This document shows positions 12,078 to 22,584 of a stretch of 64,000 bases of DNA, in pieces. The notes beneath the pieces were generated by a model. It saw only the letters and a program-made list of their open reading frames with translations. It was not told the origin of the DNA and searched no databases. The stretch comes from Dryomyza anilis. Its lineage: Eukaryota; Arthropoda; Insecta; Diptera; Dryomyzidae. The stretch is from positions 744,001-808,000 of the forward strand of contig OX638136.1 of NCBI GenBank assembly GCA_951804985.1. Reading direction: 5' to 3'. Both the position numbers and the translations under genes were made by a program. Each line of letters starts with the position of its first letter. Position 1 is the first letter of the stretch.

Positions 12078-12489
12078 ATTTACTGAAGCAAATTGTGAAA
12101 GCATATTGTTATTAATCTATTCCACGAATTAAGTCTCATGATAATAAGATGTGCTTGACTTTGTAGATCATCTGTGCAGAAGTAGTTCAGTTGAATCGGA
12201 ATATAAAATTCTCACAGGACTTAAAAAATTTTTTTTTTTTTGTAGAAACTCAATTTATATCATTACATAAAGAAGTTTAAGAAGTTATTAGTTCAGATGG
12301 TCAAGCTATATTTAAAACTTTAGATTTTAATATGGCATTTATGCCATTGCGGTTTTTTTTTTAAATTAAATCAACAAACAAATTTTTTGCTTGAAGTTTT
12401 TTCGTACATGAATAGTTTGAATACGCGCGATAGAGAGGTTTCATATATAGTTTTATACAGAGCACATTGTGAAATGAAAAAATAGAGCA

Positions 12490-13090
12490 ATTTACGGAAC
12501 CTAATGCACTTCTTTTTCCTATTTTTGTTTATTTTGAAGAATTTGAGCCAAATAACGTACTTGGATCACACGCTGGTTCACCGAAAATAGGGGGACTATT
12601 TGCAATCTAAACTTTCCCACATATTTGTAGCCATGTTGTGCTTTTCAGAGGAAAGACAAAAATTTGGAAACCTAATAACTTTTTCAGACTTTATTACAGA
12701 ACTTAATTATTTACAAACTACAGGAATTCAATTAAAACAACACCTTTTGCATAATCAAAGAATTATAAATTGTGTAAAAATTATAACGTCATTAATTATA
12801 GGTGACAATCTTGGACTTAATATGATTCTGGGGTTTACAGGAAATTGATGCCCTATGTTCCGCTAGGGATCAAAGGAACTGAAGAAAAAGAAGACAGAAA
12901 ATGTTAGCAGTAATTATTTTTGTGGTATTTGTAAAGTTCACCGTGATGTAACAAGAGTCAATCCATATGAGTCTGAAGAAATGTTTCGAACTATTGAAAA
13001 TTATAATAATGATTTAATTAATGATTTTAAGATTACCGGAATAAAGGAAAATTCCATATCTCTAGTAGAAATTTGGGTAAGGCCATGCTC
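12490..13090 (+). pseudogene. Transposase-like core of GDNLGLN family, decayed
   Basis: Reads FEEFEPNNVLGSHAG, then KIGGLF, then 12600-12840 with the motif IIGDNLGLNMILGF, then (12905-13080, after ~60 bp of disrupted sequence) NYFCGICKVHRD and FKITGIKENS. By recall these are, in order, the conserved blocks of a transposase-derived family abundant in insects, comparable to the tnp2-like CMC group. A stop lies before FPHIF and another after the GF-T-G-N block. The copy is truncated by the dispersed repeat beginning near 13078. Family naming is not verified. Confidence 0.5.
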
Positions 13091-13260
13091 ATGAACTGAT
13101 CATGCCATTATTTGAGATGATTATGGTTATGACGAGGTCCAACGAGGAATCAAATCGGGTCACAACGTCCTTGTAACGCAGTGCCCTGATCATGCACTGA
13201 TCGGGTAATTCCCCATTTCATTATTGTTCGACCATTGCCTTGTCAGAGCCCGAGCATAAA
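13078..13260. repeat. Dispersed repeat, copy 1 (inverted mate 27615-27783)
   Basis: Contains ggccatgctcatgaa, cgtccttgtaacgcagtgcc and gatcgggtaattccccattt blocks that recur in opposite orientation at 27615-27783. No coding capacity. Probably a MITE-type element or a duplicated regulatory segment. Confidence 0.5.
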
Positions 13261-13329
13261 AGTATTTTCTTTATTAAAACCCAACAAATACTTAAATTTG
13301 TGAAATTTACGAACACAAAACTGACGCAA

Positions 13330-13645
13330 AATGACATAGTGAATACTTGGGTCACATCTCGCCACGCTGATAGAGAACATTAACTCGATGGCGGCGGCTT
13401 TGCTCGCATACTTACTTGATTAACGCGTTGGTGCAACGTAGTTGTAGGTGCCTGTCACAGCAGAATCTGCAACTATCTGTAAAACTATCCCACAACACTG
13501 CTAAAACGTGAGAACCGTTAGCAGCCATCTGTATTGTTGTCGGCAACTTTTTCAAATAATTCTCCAACTGAATAATGGCTTTAATGTCCAACATTTTTGT
13601 CGATTCAAACCTCCCAAAAACGATTTGGTGGGACCCTTCCATCGG
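13330..13645 (-). pseudogene. Duplicated exon fragment of an unrecognised gene, copy 1
   Basis: An open minus-strand frame (stop near 13412) containing MLDIKAIIQLENYLKK and HVLAVLWDSFTDS. It matches 16505-16760 closely and 21475-21800 partly, with the same reading frame kept. That argues for ancestry from a coding exon. Its 5' side is fused to a Gypsy integrase zinc-binding remnant (13650-13790). Host gene not identified. Confidence 0.4.
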
Positions 13646-13649
13646 TATT

Positions 13650-14205
13650 GTTGCCGAATTCTTATAAATGTTTTTACCCCACCTAGGTGACCACCTGACG
13701 GTGAATCGTGAAAATCTTTAATTACCGTCTCTATGTCCCGAGGTACAGTGTGAATTATTATATGGTCATTTTCCTTTGTTATCAAATCGTTCTGATTGTT
13801 TCTTATCGTCTTCCTTGTCTTTTTTCACGGTTTTCGAACTTGTTTGTACTACAAACACTTTTTCAGTATTATTCTGTATGCGGCTAAGCGCATCCGCGTA
13901 TAAATTACTTTTTCTCGGTTTGTAATGAATTTCGAAATTATATTCCGATACCTTTTAGGGGCTGATGATCTGTATAAATTTAAAATGGACTTCCCAAAAG
14001 ATATGCCCTAACGCTGGTGTGGTGACATAAATGCTTCTTTAAGTTTTAAAAACGAATTCTGACAATTGTCAGTCCATATGAACTTAGCGTCCTTTTTAAG
14101 CAAACAGTTTATTGGTTATGACAATTTCGCCATACCTCCTATAAATTTTCTGTAATAATTAATTAAGCCTAAAAATGCTTATACTTCCTTCCTATTTTTC
14201 AGAAC
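13650..14205 (-). pseudogene. Errantivirus-like pol remnant (RT tail, RNase H, integrase N-terminus)
   Basis: On the minus strand, in order: FLGLINYYRKFI, the RT connection; KFIWTDNCQNSFLKLKEA; an RNase H remnant ending YADALSRIQN; and an integrase zinc-finger piece with VIKDFHDSPSGGHLGG. Several frameshifts and deletions break it. It is related to, but distinct from, the errantivirus at 28900-44268, which has TWTDDCQNSFTKLKE at the same place. Confidence 0.7.
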
Positions 14206-14209
14206 TAAA

Positions 14210-14500
14210 ATATTTTTTACACACTTTGGACTGCGAGCCGAAAGGTCCCCGGTTCAAGTCTGGACTGGGGCTAACAACATCTTTTCATAGAAATATTTCT
14301 ATACCGCGCTACCTCTCGTCAGTAAATGGCAAACCTACGAGAGTAAACATTGCCTATGAAAAGCTCTCACCCGCCGTTCGGATTCGGCAATAAACTGTAG
14401 GTCCCACCACTTTGAGTACAAATATAACACGCACAGCTCAAAATGGTGAGAGAGCTCGGCCGAAGTTCTATATAGGACTGTAGCGCCAAACTATTATTAT
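14210..14500 (+). repeat. tRNA-derived SINE
   Basis: About 290 bp. The 5' part carries a good box B (ggttcaagtc near 14252) and a weak box A region. The body includes ggcaataaactgtaggtccc and the tail ccaaactattattatta. A second near-full copy lies at 49604-49884 on the minus strand and fragments at 48481-48605 and 4160-4240, which supports a mobile family. Confidence 0.7.
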
Positions 14501-14702
14501 TATATATATATATTTTATTCATTTTATTTATTTTACTAATATGTTTCCTCTTTTTTTTAATTCAATTATTAAAACTTTTTTTTTATTTCAACTTCGCTAA
14601 ATATTTTAATGTATATATCATTTTTTTCTTTATTTTAAAAACTTTTCTTTTTTTTATATGGGTTAAAAAATTAATATTTATTACCTGTGTTTTTTTCATT
14701 TT

Positions 14703-15031
14703 TATACCCTACACTAAGAGTGAAAGGGTATATTCAGTTTGGTACGCCGTTTGTAACACCCAGAAGGAAGCATCTCCGGTATGGAAAAGTATATATATTC
14801 TTGATCAGCATGACTTCCTGAGTCGATTTAGCGATGTCCGTCTGTCTGTATGTTGAAATCCCTACTACTTTTAAAATTGAAGAGCTTAATAGAGCTTAAG
14901 AGAATAATGTTTTCCTGCGAAACGAGTTGTGGTTCCCAAAAAAAAATTCGACCGACTATAATTTTGATAATCCTAACTATCATAATTACACCTACTTTAA
15001 AATTTCCCATGTGATCTAACCTTCCCAACGG
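14703..15031. mobile_element. DINE-1-like repeat, internally deleted
   Basis: Begins TATACCCTACACTAAGAG, contains the gtcgatttagcgatgtccgt segment and ends with the cccatgtgatctaacc/cccaac block. The middle and the full terminal hairpin are shortened compared with 8740-9455. Confidence 0.7.
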
Positions 15032-15350
15032 GTTTTGTTTACTTTTGTACACATTTTGGCAATAATTTGACATTCATTGTTTGACAATTAAAACTTAATG
15101 TATGTTAGAAATATAGCGGCATAAACTGCTAAGACTAAAATTTTACGTTAGGAAGAGTTGTTCTCAGTTTAACTCGAACGGCATAAACGAAGCCAATGAT
15201 TCATTTTTTGATTTACATCACAAAAATTGAGTATTGAGATAAATGCTTTTAAAGATATAAATTACCGCAATAAATCAGAATATTTTTGTATAGTATAGAC
15301 AACACTTTCCGCAACAAACTGCAAAAAAAAATAGTTGGGACAAAACACAT
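15031..15350. other. Spacer, nothing recognised
   Basis: AT-rich sequence between the DINE-1-like repeat and the tandem array. No coding or repeat signal seen. Confidence 0.4.
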
Positions 15351-16210
15351 CTTTTTTCTTTATCGTTCAGTGAAAAATCACTAAATCCCATATAAATATT
15401 AACAGGTCTCCAGTTTGTCCAAATAATTGTATCGGAATTCATTTTAAATTAGAGATGAAAGAACTGCATAATATCTATCATATAATTTACAAATCGTTGA
15501 TATACGACAGTTTTTGTGGACTCAACACGTTTTTATTCAGATTTCGACGATTTCCGTTCAGTGAAAAATCACTAAGTCCGATATAAACAGTAACACTGCA
15601 TCAGTTTAATAAAATAATTGTATTGGATTTCAGTTTGCATTGGAGATGGAAGAACTGCATAATATCTATCATTTAATCCAAAAATCGTTAAAATCCGATC
15701 ATTTTGTAGTTTTGTTCAGATTTCGACGGTTGCCGTTCAGTGAAAAATCACTAAGTCCCATATAAACAGTAACAGTGCACCAGTTTATTAAAATAATTGT
15801 ATTGGATTTCAGTTTGCATTGGAGATGGAAGAACTGCATAATATCTATCATTTAATCCAAAAATCGTTTAAATCCGACCATTTTTGTAGACTCTGCACTG
15901 TTTTATTCAGATTTCGACGATTCAGTGAAAAATCACTAAGTCCCATATAAACAGTAATAGTGCTTCAGTTTATCCAAATAATTGTATCTGATTTCAGTTT
16001 AAATCAGAGATGATAGAACCGCATAATATCTATCATTTAATACAAAAATCGATGAAATCCGACCATTTATGTTTACTCGGCACAGTTTAAATCATTTAAA
16101 TCATTCACAGTTTAAATCATTCAATGAATAGTCACTAAGCCCCATATGAACAGTAACAGTACTCCTGTTTATCCAAATAATTGAATTGGAGATAAAAGAA
16201 ATGCATAATA
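15350..16210 (+). repeat. Satellite-like tandem array, ~180-200-bp unit, about 4.5 copies
   Basis: The block 'tgaaaaatcactaa' recurs at 15371, 15562, 15741 and 15925 and in altered form at 16125, giving spacings of 191, 179, 184 and 200 bp. Other shared blocks are ccaaataattgta, gaactgcataatatctatca and cagatttcgacg. Units diverge by substitutions and small indels. Confidence 0.8.
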
Positions 16211-16354
16211 TCTATCTACTACGAGGACTTTTTCAACGTAAAGATGAGTTCGTTTTTATTATAGTGGCATACTTTTCTCGATATTCGAAAAATGGACATA
16301 ACGACTTTTCACTGAACGACGACGATATATCAATTTATGAAAAATATTATTTAT

Positions 16355-16960
16355 TTACATTATTTTTACGCCGCTGAAACTGTCCAAATATTAAATTGTT
16401 CATTAATCAAAGTTAAACGAAATCGATATTCAAACATTTTAGAATTTTTTTAAACTTTGTAATGTTTCATGTTTGAAAAATTACATATTGTAAAGAAAAC
16501 ATAATAATTAGGTCACAATCTCACCACGCTGACGGCGCCTTTGCTCGCATACTAACTTGACCATTAACACGTAACGTAGTTGCAGGTGCATGTGACAACT
16601 GAATCTGAAACTATCTATAAGACTATCCCACAACATTGCTAAAACGTGAGAACTGTTAACAGCCACCTGTATTGTTGTCGGCCACTTTTGCAAATAATTC
16701 TCCAACTAAATAATGGCTTTAATGTCCAACATTTTGGTCGATTCATCGAGCAAAAGCAGAAGGGAGAAGAGTGCTCGCGCCGACGCTTACCTTCCGAAAA
16801 CGATTTGGTGGGACGTAGCTTCTTGTTCGGATTAAAACCGTGACCCTTCAATATACCAATGGCGCACGTCACCACCTTGTCGGCCTCAATGTTTAGCAGC
16901 TGTGCGTATACATCGGTCAGCTCAGCACTGAGTGCGTGCGCTAAAAGTCGCACTCAAGCA
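16355..16960 (-). pseudogene. Duplicated gene fragment, copy 2, with a possible spliced exon
   Basis: On the minus strand the frame from about 16953 reads AELTDVYAQLLNIEADKVV through KGHGFNPNKKLRPTKSF and reaches a donor match (GTAAGC) near 16795. Downstream at 16508-16760 is the second exon-like block with ENYLQKWPTTIQVAVNSSHV. The layout suggests two exons of one host-type gene. The segment 16355-16970 is related to 21315-21870, so this is a segmental duplication. Product not recognised; both copies look decayed. Confidence 0.4.
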
Positions 16961-16969
16961 TAGCATACT

Positions 16970-17290
16970 GTCCACAGGTGTGGTGTCATCGCCAACTACC
17001 TCCTGTTCAACATGCAACACCGAGATTTTGAGAAAGTACTTTATATACTACTATTAAAGACATTGTTCGTAGTTTTTAATAACCATTGTAATTTAACATT
17101 ACACAGTGCAACAAAAATACCATCTTCCAATTTTATAACGATTTTAGGGTAACATGGCGTCGCTGATCTCGAATCTGTAGTCCGTTTTGCTCTATCAGCT
17201 TTGGGTTCTCCACAATTTGGGGTCAAATATGGACAATTAAGTTGTTTAATGACAGTACACAAAATATTTTAATTTCAAAAGATACAGGTT
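16970..17290. other. Spacer, no supported feature
   Basis: Contains only short frames without recognisable motif. Confidence 0.4.
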
Positions 17291-17297
17291 TGTTTTT

Positions 17298-18060
17298 TTC
17301 AGCAATGTTGTTTATCATGAACAGGTGCATTTTTTTTACTCTGACACCATCGTCCCAACGCTTTTCTATAACCCTCGTTTTTTCGAATTTTAACCCTACT
17401 CATTTCAAATTTTGACATACCGCGTGAACGCTTGAGAAAACTATTATACTATCTTCGGTAAATATATTTGTGAATGTGATGGGGTCCTCAAATAAGATCC
17501 ACCCATTAAACAGAATAATAATAATTTTTGTATTTTGTTTATTACGTTGCATGAACATTTGATAAATTTTCGAAATCTGAAGACTGAGATATATATTCTT
17601 ATGAATTTTGTTATTCTACATAAAATAGCGTGTTAAATTTTTTTAGACGTGCTGTTTCAAGAATATTGTCAGTTAATATGCAGTCAAATTTACATAATTA
17701 GTATGTTTAAAAATTGTACATATTTATTTAATTATTTAAAGATACATCTTTCATGTCTTCAGCAATATTGTTTATCACGAATATGCAGTATTTTTTTTAT
17801 TGTTTACTTTGACACCATCTTCCTAACTCTATTCTATAAACTTCATTTTTTCGAATTCTTTGGTAATAATGTTCTCCATAAAAATTCAGATTGGGTCCTC
17901 AAACGACAATATCGACTCAGGCTGAATGCTATTAAACAGAATGAAAAAAAAAAACTAAAATTTTCTATTTTGTTCATTAGGTTGTCAGAATAATATTCGT
18001 CAGAATAAATAAAAGTTGTATATTCTTATGAATTTCAAAATTATAAAAATAATGGCGTTT
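17298..18060 (+). repeat. Diverged direct repeat pair
   Basis: 17298-17640 and 17758-18060 share, in the same order: ttcagcaatnttgtttatca, tttgacaccatc, gggtcctcaaa, taaacagaat, and atattcttatgaattt. Spacing is about 460 bp. Origin unknown. Confidence 0.6.
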
Positions 18061-18807
18061 GCCGTTTTTTTTTCCTAAATGTTCAGATTCAAGGATGTAC
18101 GACAAAAGAAAATGCTGTATTTTAAAGCATACTTTTGTTTGGTACGGTTAAGCTTATAGATTTTGTATCCAATATATGCATTAAAGCACACACGAATTAA
18201 TAGTATAATGCTGGTTTGAAACTGATGTAATTTTCTAAGTTAAAACTTACAGTACAAAAATAGTGTTCGTTTAGAAGCAGAAATATATATCCAAAAGTAA
18301 TATTTTTTTAACGCCAAATTTGATTCTTTATTACTTACATCACAAAAACTATGATAAGTACAATCAAAAGAGGTCGGAAAACAAAATAATTAATTGTTAA
18401 CGTAGTGCACGGCGTTTAAAAATCTTAAGGATTTTTTATTGTTTTTAAAAATAATAAAAAACCTAATTTTTATACAAAGTGCAGCCAACATATTTGATTA
18501 TGTGGAAACTCTGCAGCCTATATGTAGCAAATTGCTGCATGCAACAACAAAATCTTTGAGTTTGGCAAAATCTTGAGTTGATGTAGTTTTTGCATTTGGT
18601 TCTTTCTTCAATGCACATAATTCTTATTGTGCTTATTGGAGAAGGAAAACTTAAGCGACTTGATATGTAGATTCTGCAGAGAAAAATCGCTGATGAAGGG
18701 GCTTGGCTGCCTCTGAAACAGTTTTACGATCTGCCACTCAATGCATTTTCCCAATTGTTTATTGTTTTATTTGTTGGTACAAAACACCCAATTTGTACCG
18801 ACTGTCA
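18061..18807. other. AT-rich spacer, no gene seen
   Basis: No open frame with recognisable motif and no repeat copy elsewhere in the window. Confidence 0.4.
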
Positions 18808-19019
18808 AAAAATATCAGGGGTTGGGAACGGAACGAACGAAAAGCAAAAGTTCCGAGCGCAAACGTTTCAATCGGAACTTTTGCTCAAAAGTTCCGGCTC
18901 AAAAGTTCCGCTCGGAACTTTTGCATACAAAAAACGTTTGAATCGTTCCGACAAAGAACGTTCCGATGAAAAGAACGATTGATTCGTTCCCTTTAAAAGT
19001 TCCAATGGGTATGGAATCA

Positions 19020-19995
19020 CATCTATGTACGTCATTGGAACCTTTTTGGGTGAATCGCTTCCTGTGGGACTAGATACGCATCCAGGTGCGTCATTGGAAG
19101 TTTTTCGGGTGAATCTCTTCCTGTGGGCCTAGCTACGCAACCAGGTGCGTCATTGGAAGTTTTTCGGGTGAATCTCTTCCTGTGGGCCTAGCTACGCAAC
19201 CAGGTGCGTCATTGGAAGTTTTTCGGGTGAATCTCTTCCTGTGGGCCTAGCTACGCAACCAGGTGCGTCATTGGAAGTTTTTCGGGTGAATCTCTTCCTG
19301 TGGGCCTAGATACGCAACCAGGTGCGTCATTGGAAGTTTTTCGGGTGAATCTCTTCCTGTGGGCCTAGTTACGCAACCAGGTGCGTCATTGGAAGTTTTT
19401 CGGGTGAATCTCTTCCTGTGGGCCTAGCTACGCAACCAGGTGCGTCATTGGAAGTTTTTCAGGTGCATCTCTTCCTGTGGGCCTAGCTACGCAACCAGGT
19501 GCGTCATTGGAAGTTTTTCGGGTGAATCTCTTCCTGTGGGCCTAGCTACGCAACCAGGTGCGTCATTGGATGTTTTTCGGGTGAATCTCTTCCTGTGGGC
19601 CTAGATACGCAACCAGGTGCGTCATTGGATGTTTTTCGGGTGAATCTCTTCCTGTGGGCCTAGCTACGCAACCAGGTGCGTCATTGGAAGTTTTTCGGGT
19701 GAATCTCTTCCTGTGGGCCTAGATACGGATCCTGGTGCGTCATTGGAACTTTTTTGGGTGAATCGCTTCCTGTGGGCCTAGATACGCATCCAGGTGCGTC
19801 ATTGGAACATTTTAGGGTGAATCGCTTCCTGTGGGCCTAGATACGGATCCTGGTGCGTCATTGGAACATTTTAGGGTGAATCGCTTCCTGTGGGCCTAGA
19901 TACGGATCCTGGTGCGTCATTGGAACTTTTTTGGGTGAATCTCTTCCTGTGGGCCTAGATACGCATCCAGGTGCGCCATTGGAACTTTTTTTTAG
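19020..19995 (+). repeat. 59-bp tandem array, left arm (~16 units)
   Basis: Unit type: gtgcgtcattgg, a poly-T stretch, gggtgaatc, then cttcctgtgggcctag, then a tacgca block. About eleven central units share a private variant (gaagtttttcggg, ctcttcc, gcaacc) that is absent from the right arm. Confidence 0.9.
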
Positions 19996-20044
19996 GTTAA
20001 TCTGTTCTGTTGGCCCAGATACCTATCCTGGTGTTCAATGGTCA

Positions 20045-20900
20045 AAATTAGTTCCAATGACGCACCAGGATGCGTATCTAGCCCCACAGGAACAGATTCA
20101 CCCAAAAAGTTCCAATGACGCATTTGGATCCGTATCTAAGCCCACAGGAAGCGATTCACCCTAAAAAGTTCCAATGACGCACCAGGATGCGTATCTAGTC
20201 CCACAGGAAGCGATTCACCCGAAAAAGTTCCAATGACGCACCTGGATGCGTATCTAGGCCCACAGGAAGCGATTCACCCAAAAAAGTTCCAGTGACGCAC
20301 CAGGATCCGTATCTAGGCCCACAGGAAGAGATTCACCCAAAAAAGTTCCAATGACGCACCAGGATCCGTATCTTGTCCCACAGGAAGCGATTCACCCGAA
20401 AAAGTTCCAATGACGCACCTGGATGCGTATCTAGGCCCACAGGAAGCGATTCACCCAAAAAAGTTCCAGTGACGCACCAGGATCCGTATCTAGGCCCACA
20501 GGAAGAGATTCACCCAAAAAAGTTCCAATGACGCACCAGGATCCGTATCTAGTCCCACAGGAAGCGATTCACCCGAAAAAGTTCCAATGACGCACCTGGA
20601 TGCGTATCTAGGCCCACAGGAAGCGATTCACCCAAAAAAGTACCAGTGACGCACCAGGATCCGTATCTAGGCCCACAGGAAGAGATTCACCCAAAAAAGT
20701 TTCAATGACGCACCAGGATCCGTATCTAAGCCCACAGGAAGCGATTCACACTAAAAAGTTCCAATGACGCACCAGGATCCGTATCTAGGCCCACAGGAAG
20801 CGATTCACCCGAAAAAGTTCCAATGACGCACCAGGATGCGAATCTAGGCCCACAGGAACAGATTCACTCAAAAAAGTTCCAATGACGCACCAGTATGCGT
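20045..20900 (-). repeat. 59-bp tandem array, right arm (~15 units)
   Basis: Same 59-bp unit in reverse orientation (ccaatgacgcaccagg, atccgtatctaggcccacagg, aagcgattcaccc). A higher-order alternation of ggatcc-bearing and ggatgcg-bearing units is visible between about 20220 and 20720. Confidence 0.9.
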
Positions 20901-21314
20901 GCCTATGGCGATAGGAACGATTCAAACGTTTTTTGTATGCAAAAGTTCCGATCGGAACTTTTGAGCCGGAACTTTTGAGCAAAAGTTCCGACTGAAACGT
21001 TTGCGCTCGGAACTTTTGCTTTTCGTTCGTTCCGGAACGGAACAATATCGGAACGATTGCCAAACGTTCTTTTTATAGTTCCGGTTTCTACCCCTGAAAA
21101 ATATCTTAAAATAATCAAAAGAGGTTACAAAACAAAAACAATTATATATTACATATTTAAATATATAAATGGTATATAAGAATATATCAATAAAAACAAA
21201 ACAATGATCCATTTTATGATTGACATATAAACATAACATAATATCAAAAATAAATTTATCAGTCTAAGTTTGGTTATCACTGTCATTTTGTGTCATATTT
21301 ACATAATTGTTCTA

Positions 21315-21870
21315 TTGACGTTATTATTACGCCGAAGAAACTATCCAAAATTAAAATGTTCATTAACCATGTCAAACGAAATCAAATTTAAAACATTTTA
21401 GCATTTTTAAAAATTTGCCATTGACTAAAAACAACAAATTTTTAAAATTTTCTAACTGACATAGTGAAAAACAAGCTATGCCAGTTGCGTCACAATCTCG
21501 CCAAGCTGACAAAGAGCTGAAACTGGATGGCACCTTAAACTTTGACTGCATCGACGACGCACGATTCGCATTGTAGCGGAAGCGATCGATGATCCATGTA
21601 CGTGCAAGGGATTCTCCATTTGCACCTTGTTTTCGCGACGCTGTGCCTTGTGCATCTCGTTCTACATTTTTTCAAATTGCTCATAGTTGCCTCTGGAAGT
21701 AAAACATATATTAAAAAAAAATCATCCCATAGCTATATCCACCTCACAGCTTTAAAGTCCAACATGATTGTCGATTCATCGAGTAACAGCAGAAGGTAAA
21801 GGAGCGCGCACGCCAACACCAAATATAAACATCGCTCAGCTCAGCACTGAGTGCACGCCGTATATTTCTA
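21315..21870 (-). pseudogene. Duplicated gene fragment, copy 3
   Basis: 21315-21420 matches 16355-16470 and 21475-21870 matches parts of 16505-16960, including cgattcatcgag, agcagaagg and cagctcagcactgagtgca. It is more decayed than copy 2, with no long frame. Confidence 0.45.
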
Positions 21871-22034
21871 CTTGATACACTCAACAAAATAAAAATTCAT
21901 ATTTTCAACTGTTATTTTTTAGATCCTTATTATATAATTTTTGATTTATTAATTTTTTAGATCCTATGTTCCGCGAGAAAATTACATTTTTGTTGATTGA
22001 TGATGGGTTACTGCCAACATTCTGTAGAATAGCA

Positions 22035-22262
22035 ATTATGAGTATTGTCCTCCTTAATATTCACCAAATCTAAACTGGCATTTTTAATCGCCGCATACAT
22101 ATTGGGAACATTTTCGGAATGGTTCACCCGAACGTTTTTATTGCGGCCTCATACATGACTTGCTCCAACACATAGTGTGGAATAAGACCATTAGCTTTCA
22201 CAACATCATCACCATATTTGACACACAGCACATTGCGCAAATGCTCATTCAATTCACGATAC
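22035..22262 (-). pseudogene. Exon-like fragment of unrecognised gene
   Basis: The minus strand reads NEHLRNVLCVKYGDDVVKAN and then GLIPHYVLEQVMYEAAIK before a frameshift. A second in-phase-like piece (NMYAAIKNASLDLVNIKED) follows in another frame. The amino-acid pattern is convincingly coding, like a helical-repeat region, but I cannot assign it. It may belong to the same host gene as the fragments at 16.5 and 21.5 kb. Confidence 0.4.
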
Positions 22263-22391
22263 AATGGCATCATTTACTGTATTAAAGAACCAGTTGCAAT
22301 ATAAATCTAGTATCCTCATGGTGATCGTACCACACATCGGATGCTTTCATGGTCGATGTTTTCATTTACCTATAGTAATCCACACACAAAA

Positions 22392-22580
22392 AAAAGTTCA
22401 TACCATTTGTGAATTTGTTCATAATTTTATGAATTTTTCATTATTACTCTACCAATGACCAAATTTATATAATTTATGAATCGTTCATAAAACCGTAATG
22501 AAAAAGTTCATAATATTGATCAACACTTTCATAATATTTATGAAAAAATTCATGGTATTTATGAACTTTAAACTATTTAA
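22392..22580. repeat. MITE-like palindromic segment
   Basis: The ends aaagttcataccatttgtg and catggtatttatgaacttt are imperfect inverted repeats. Internally the motif ttcataa/ttatgaa recurs about eight times. No target duplication established. Confidence 0.35.
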
Positions 22581-22584
22581 AAAT

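Larger units (their letters stand above)
8480..12433. repeat. Right arm of the long inverted repeat
   Basis: Reverse complement of 1-3480. It contains a private DINE-1-like insertion (8740-9455) and a short hAT-MITE-like piece (about 9515-9595). It ends near 12433; the sequence after that cannot be compared because the left mate runs off the window. Confidence 0.85.
18816..21096. mobile_element. Foldback element with hAT-like ends and tandem-repeat arms
   Basis: The 2281-bp element starts CAGGGGTTGGGAACGGAAC and ends with the complement of CAGGGGTAGAAACCGGAAC. It is flanked on both sides by the 8-bp AAAAATAT (18808-18815, 21097-21104). An 8-bp target duplication plus CAGGGGT termini is the hAT superfamily hallmark. 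Inside the ends lies a ~130-bp inverted block built from 'aaaagttcc' motifs (18840-18950; 20925-21035). Most of the element is two opposed arrays of a 59-bp unit. No transposase frame is present, so it must be moved in trans. Confidence 0.85.

Noticed and set aside
14210..14290. Possible tRNA gene (box-B-like ggttcaagtc)
   Set aside because: No cloverleaf can be closed, and the segment is the head of a repeated SINE.
19020..20900. Regularly spaced repeats resembling a CRISPR array
   Set aside because: The 59-bp units are contiguous with no unique spacers and sit inside a eukaryotic foldback element.
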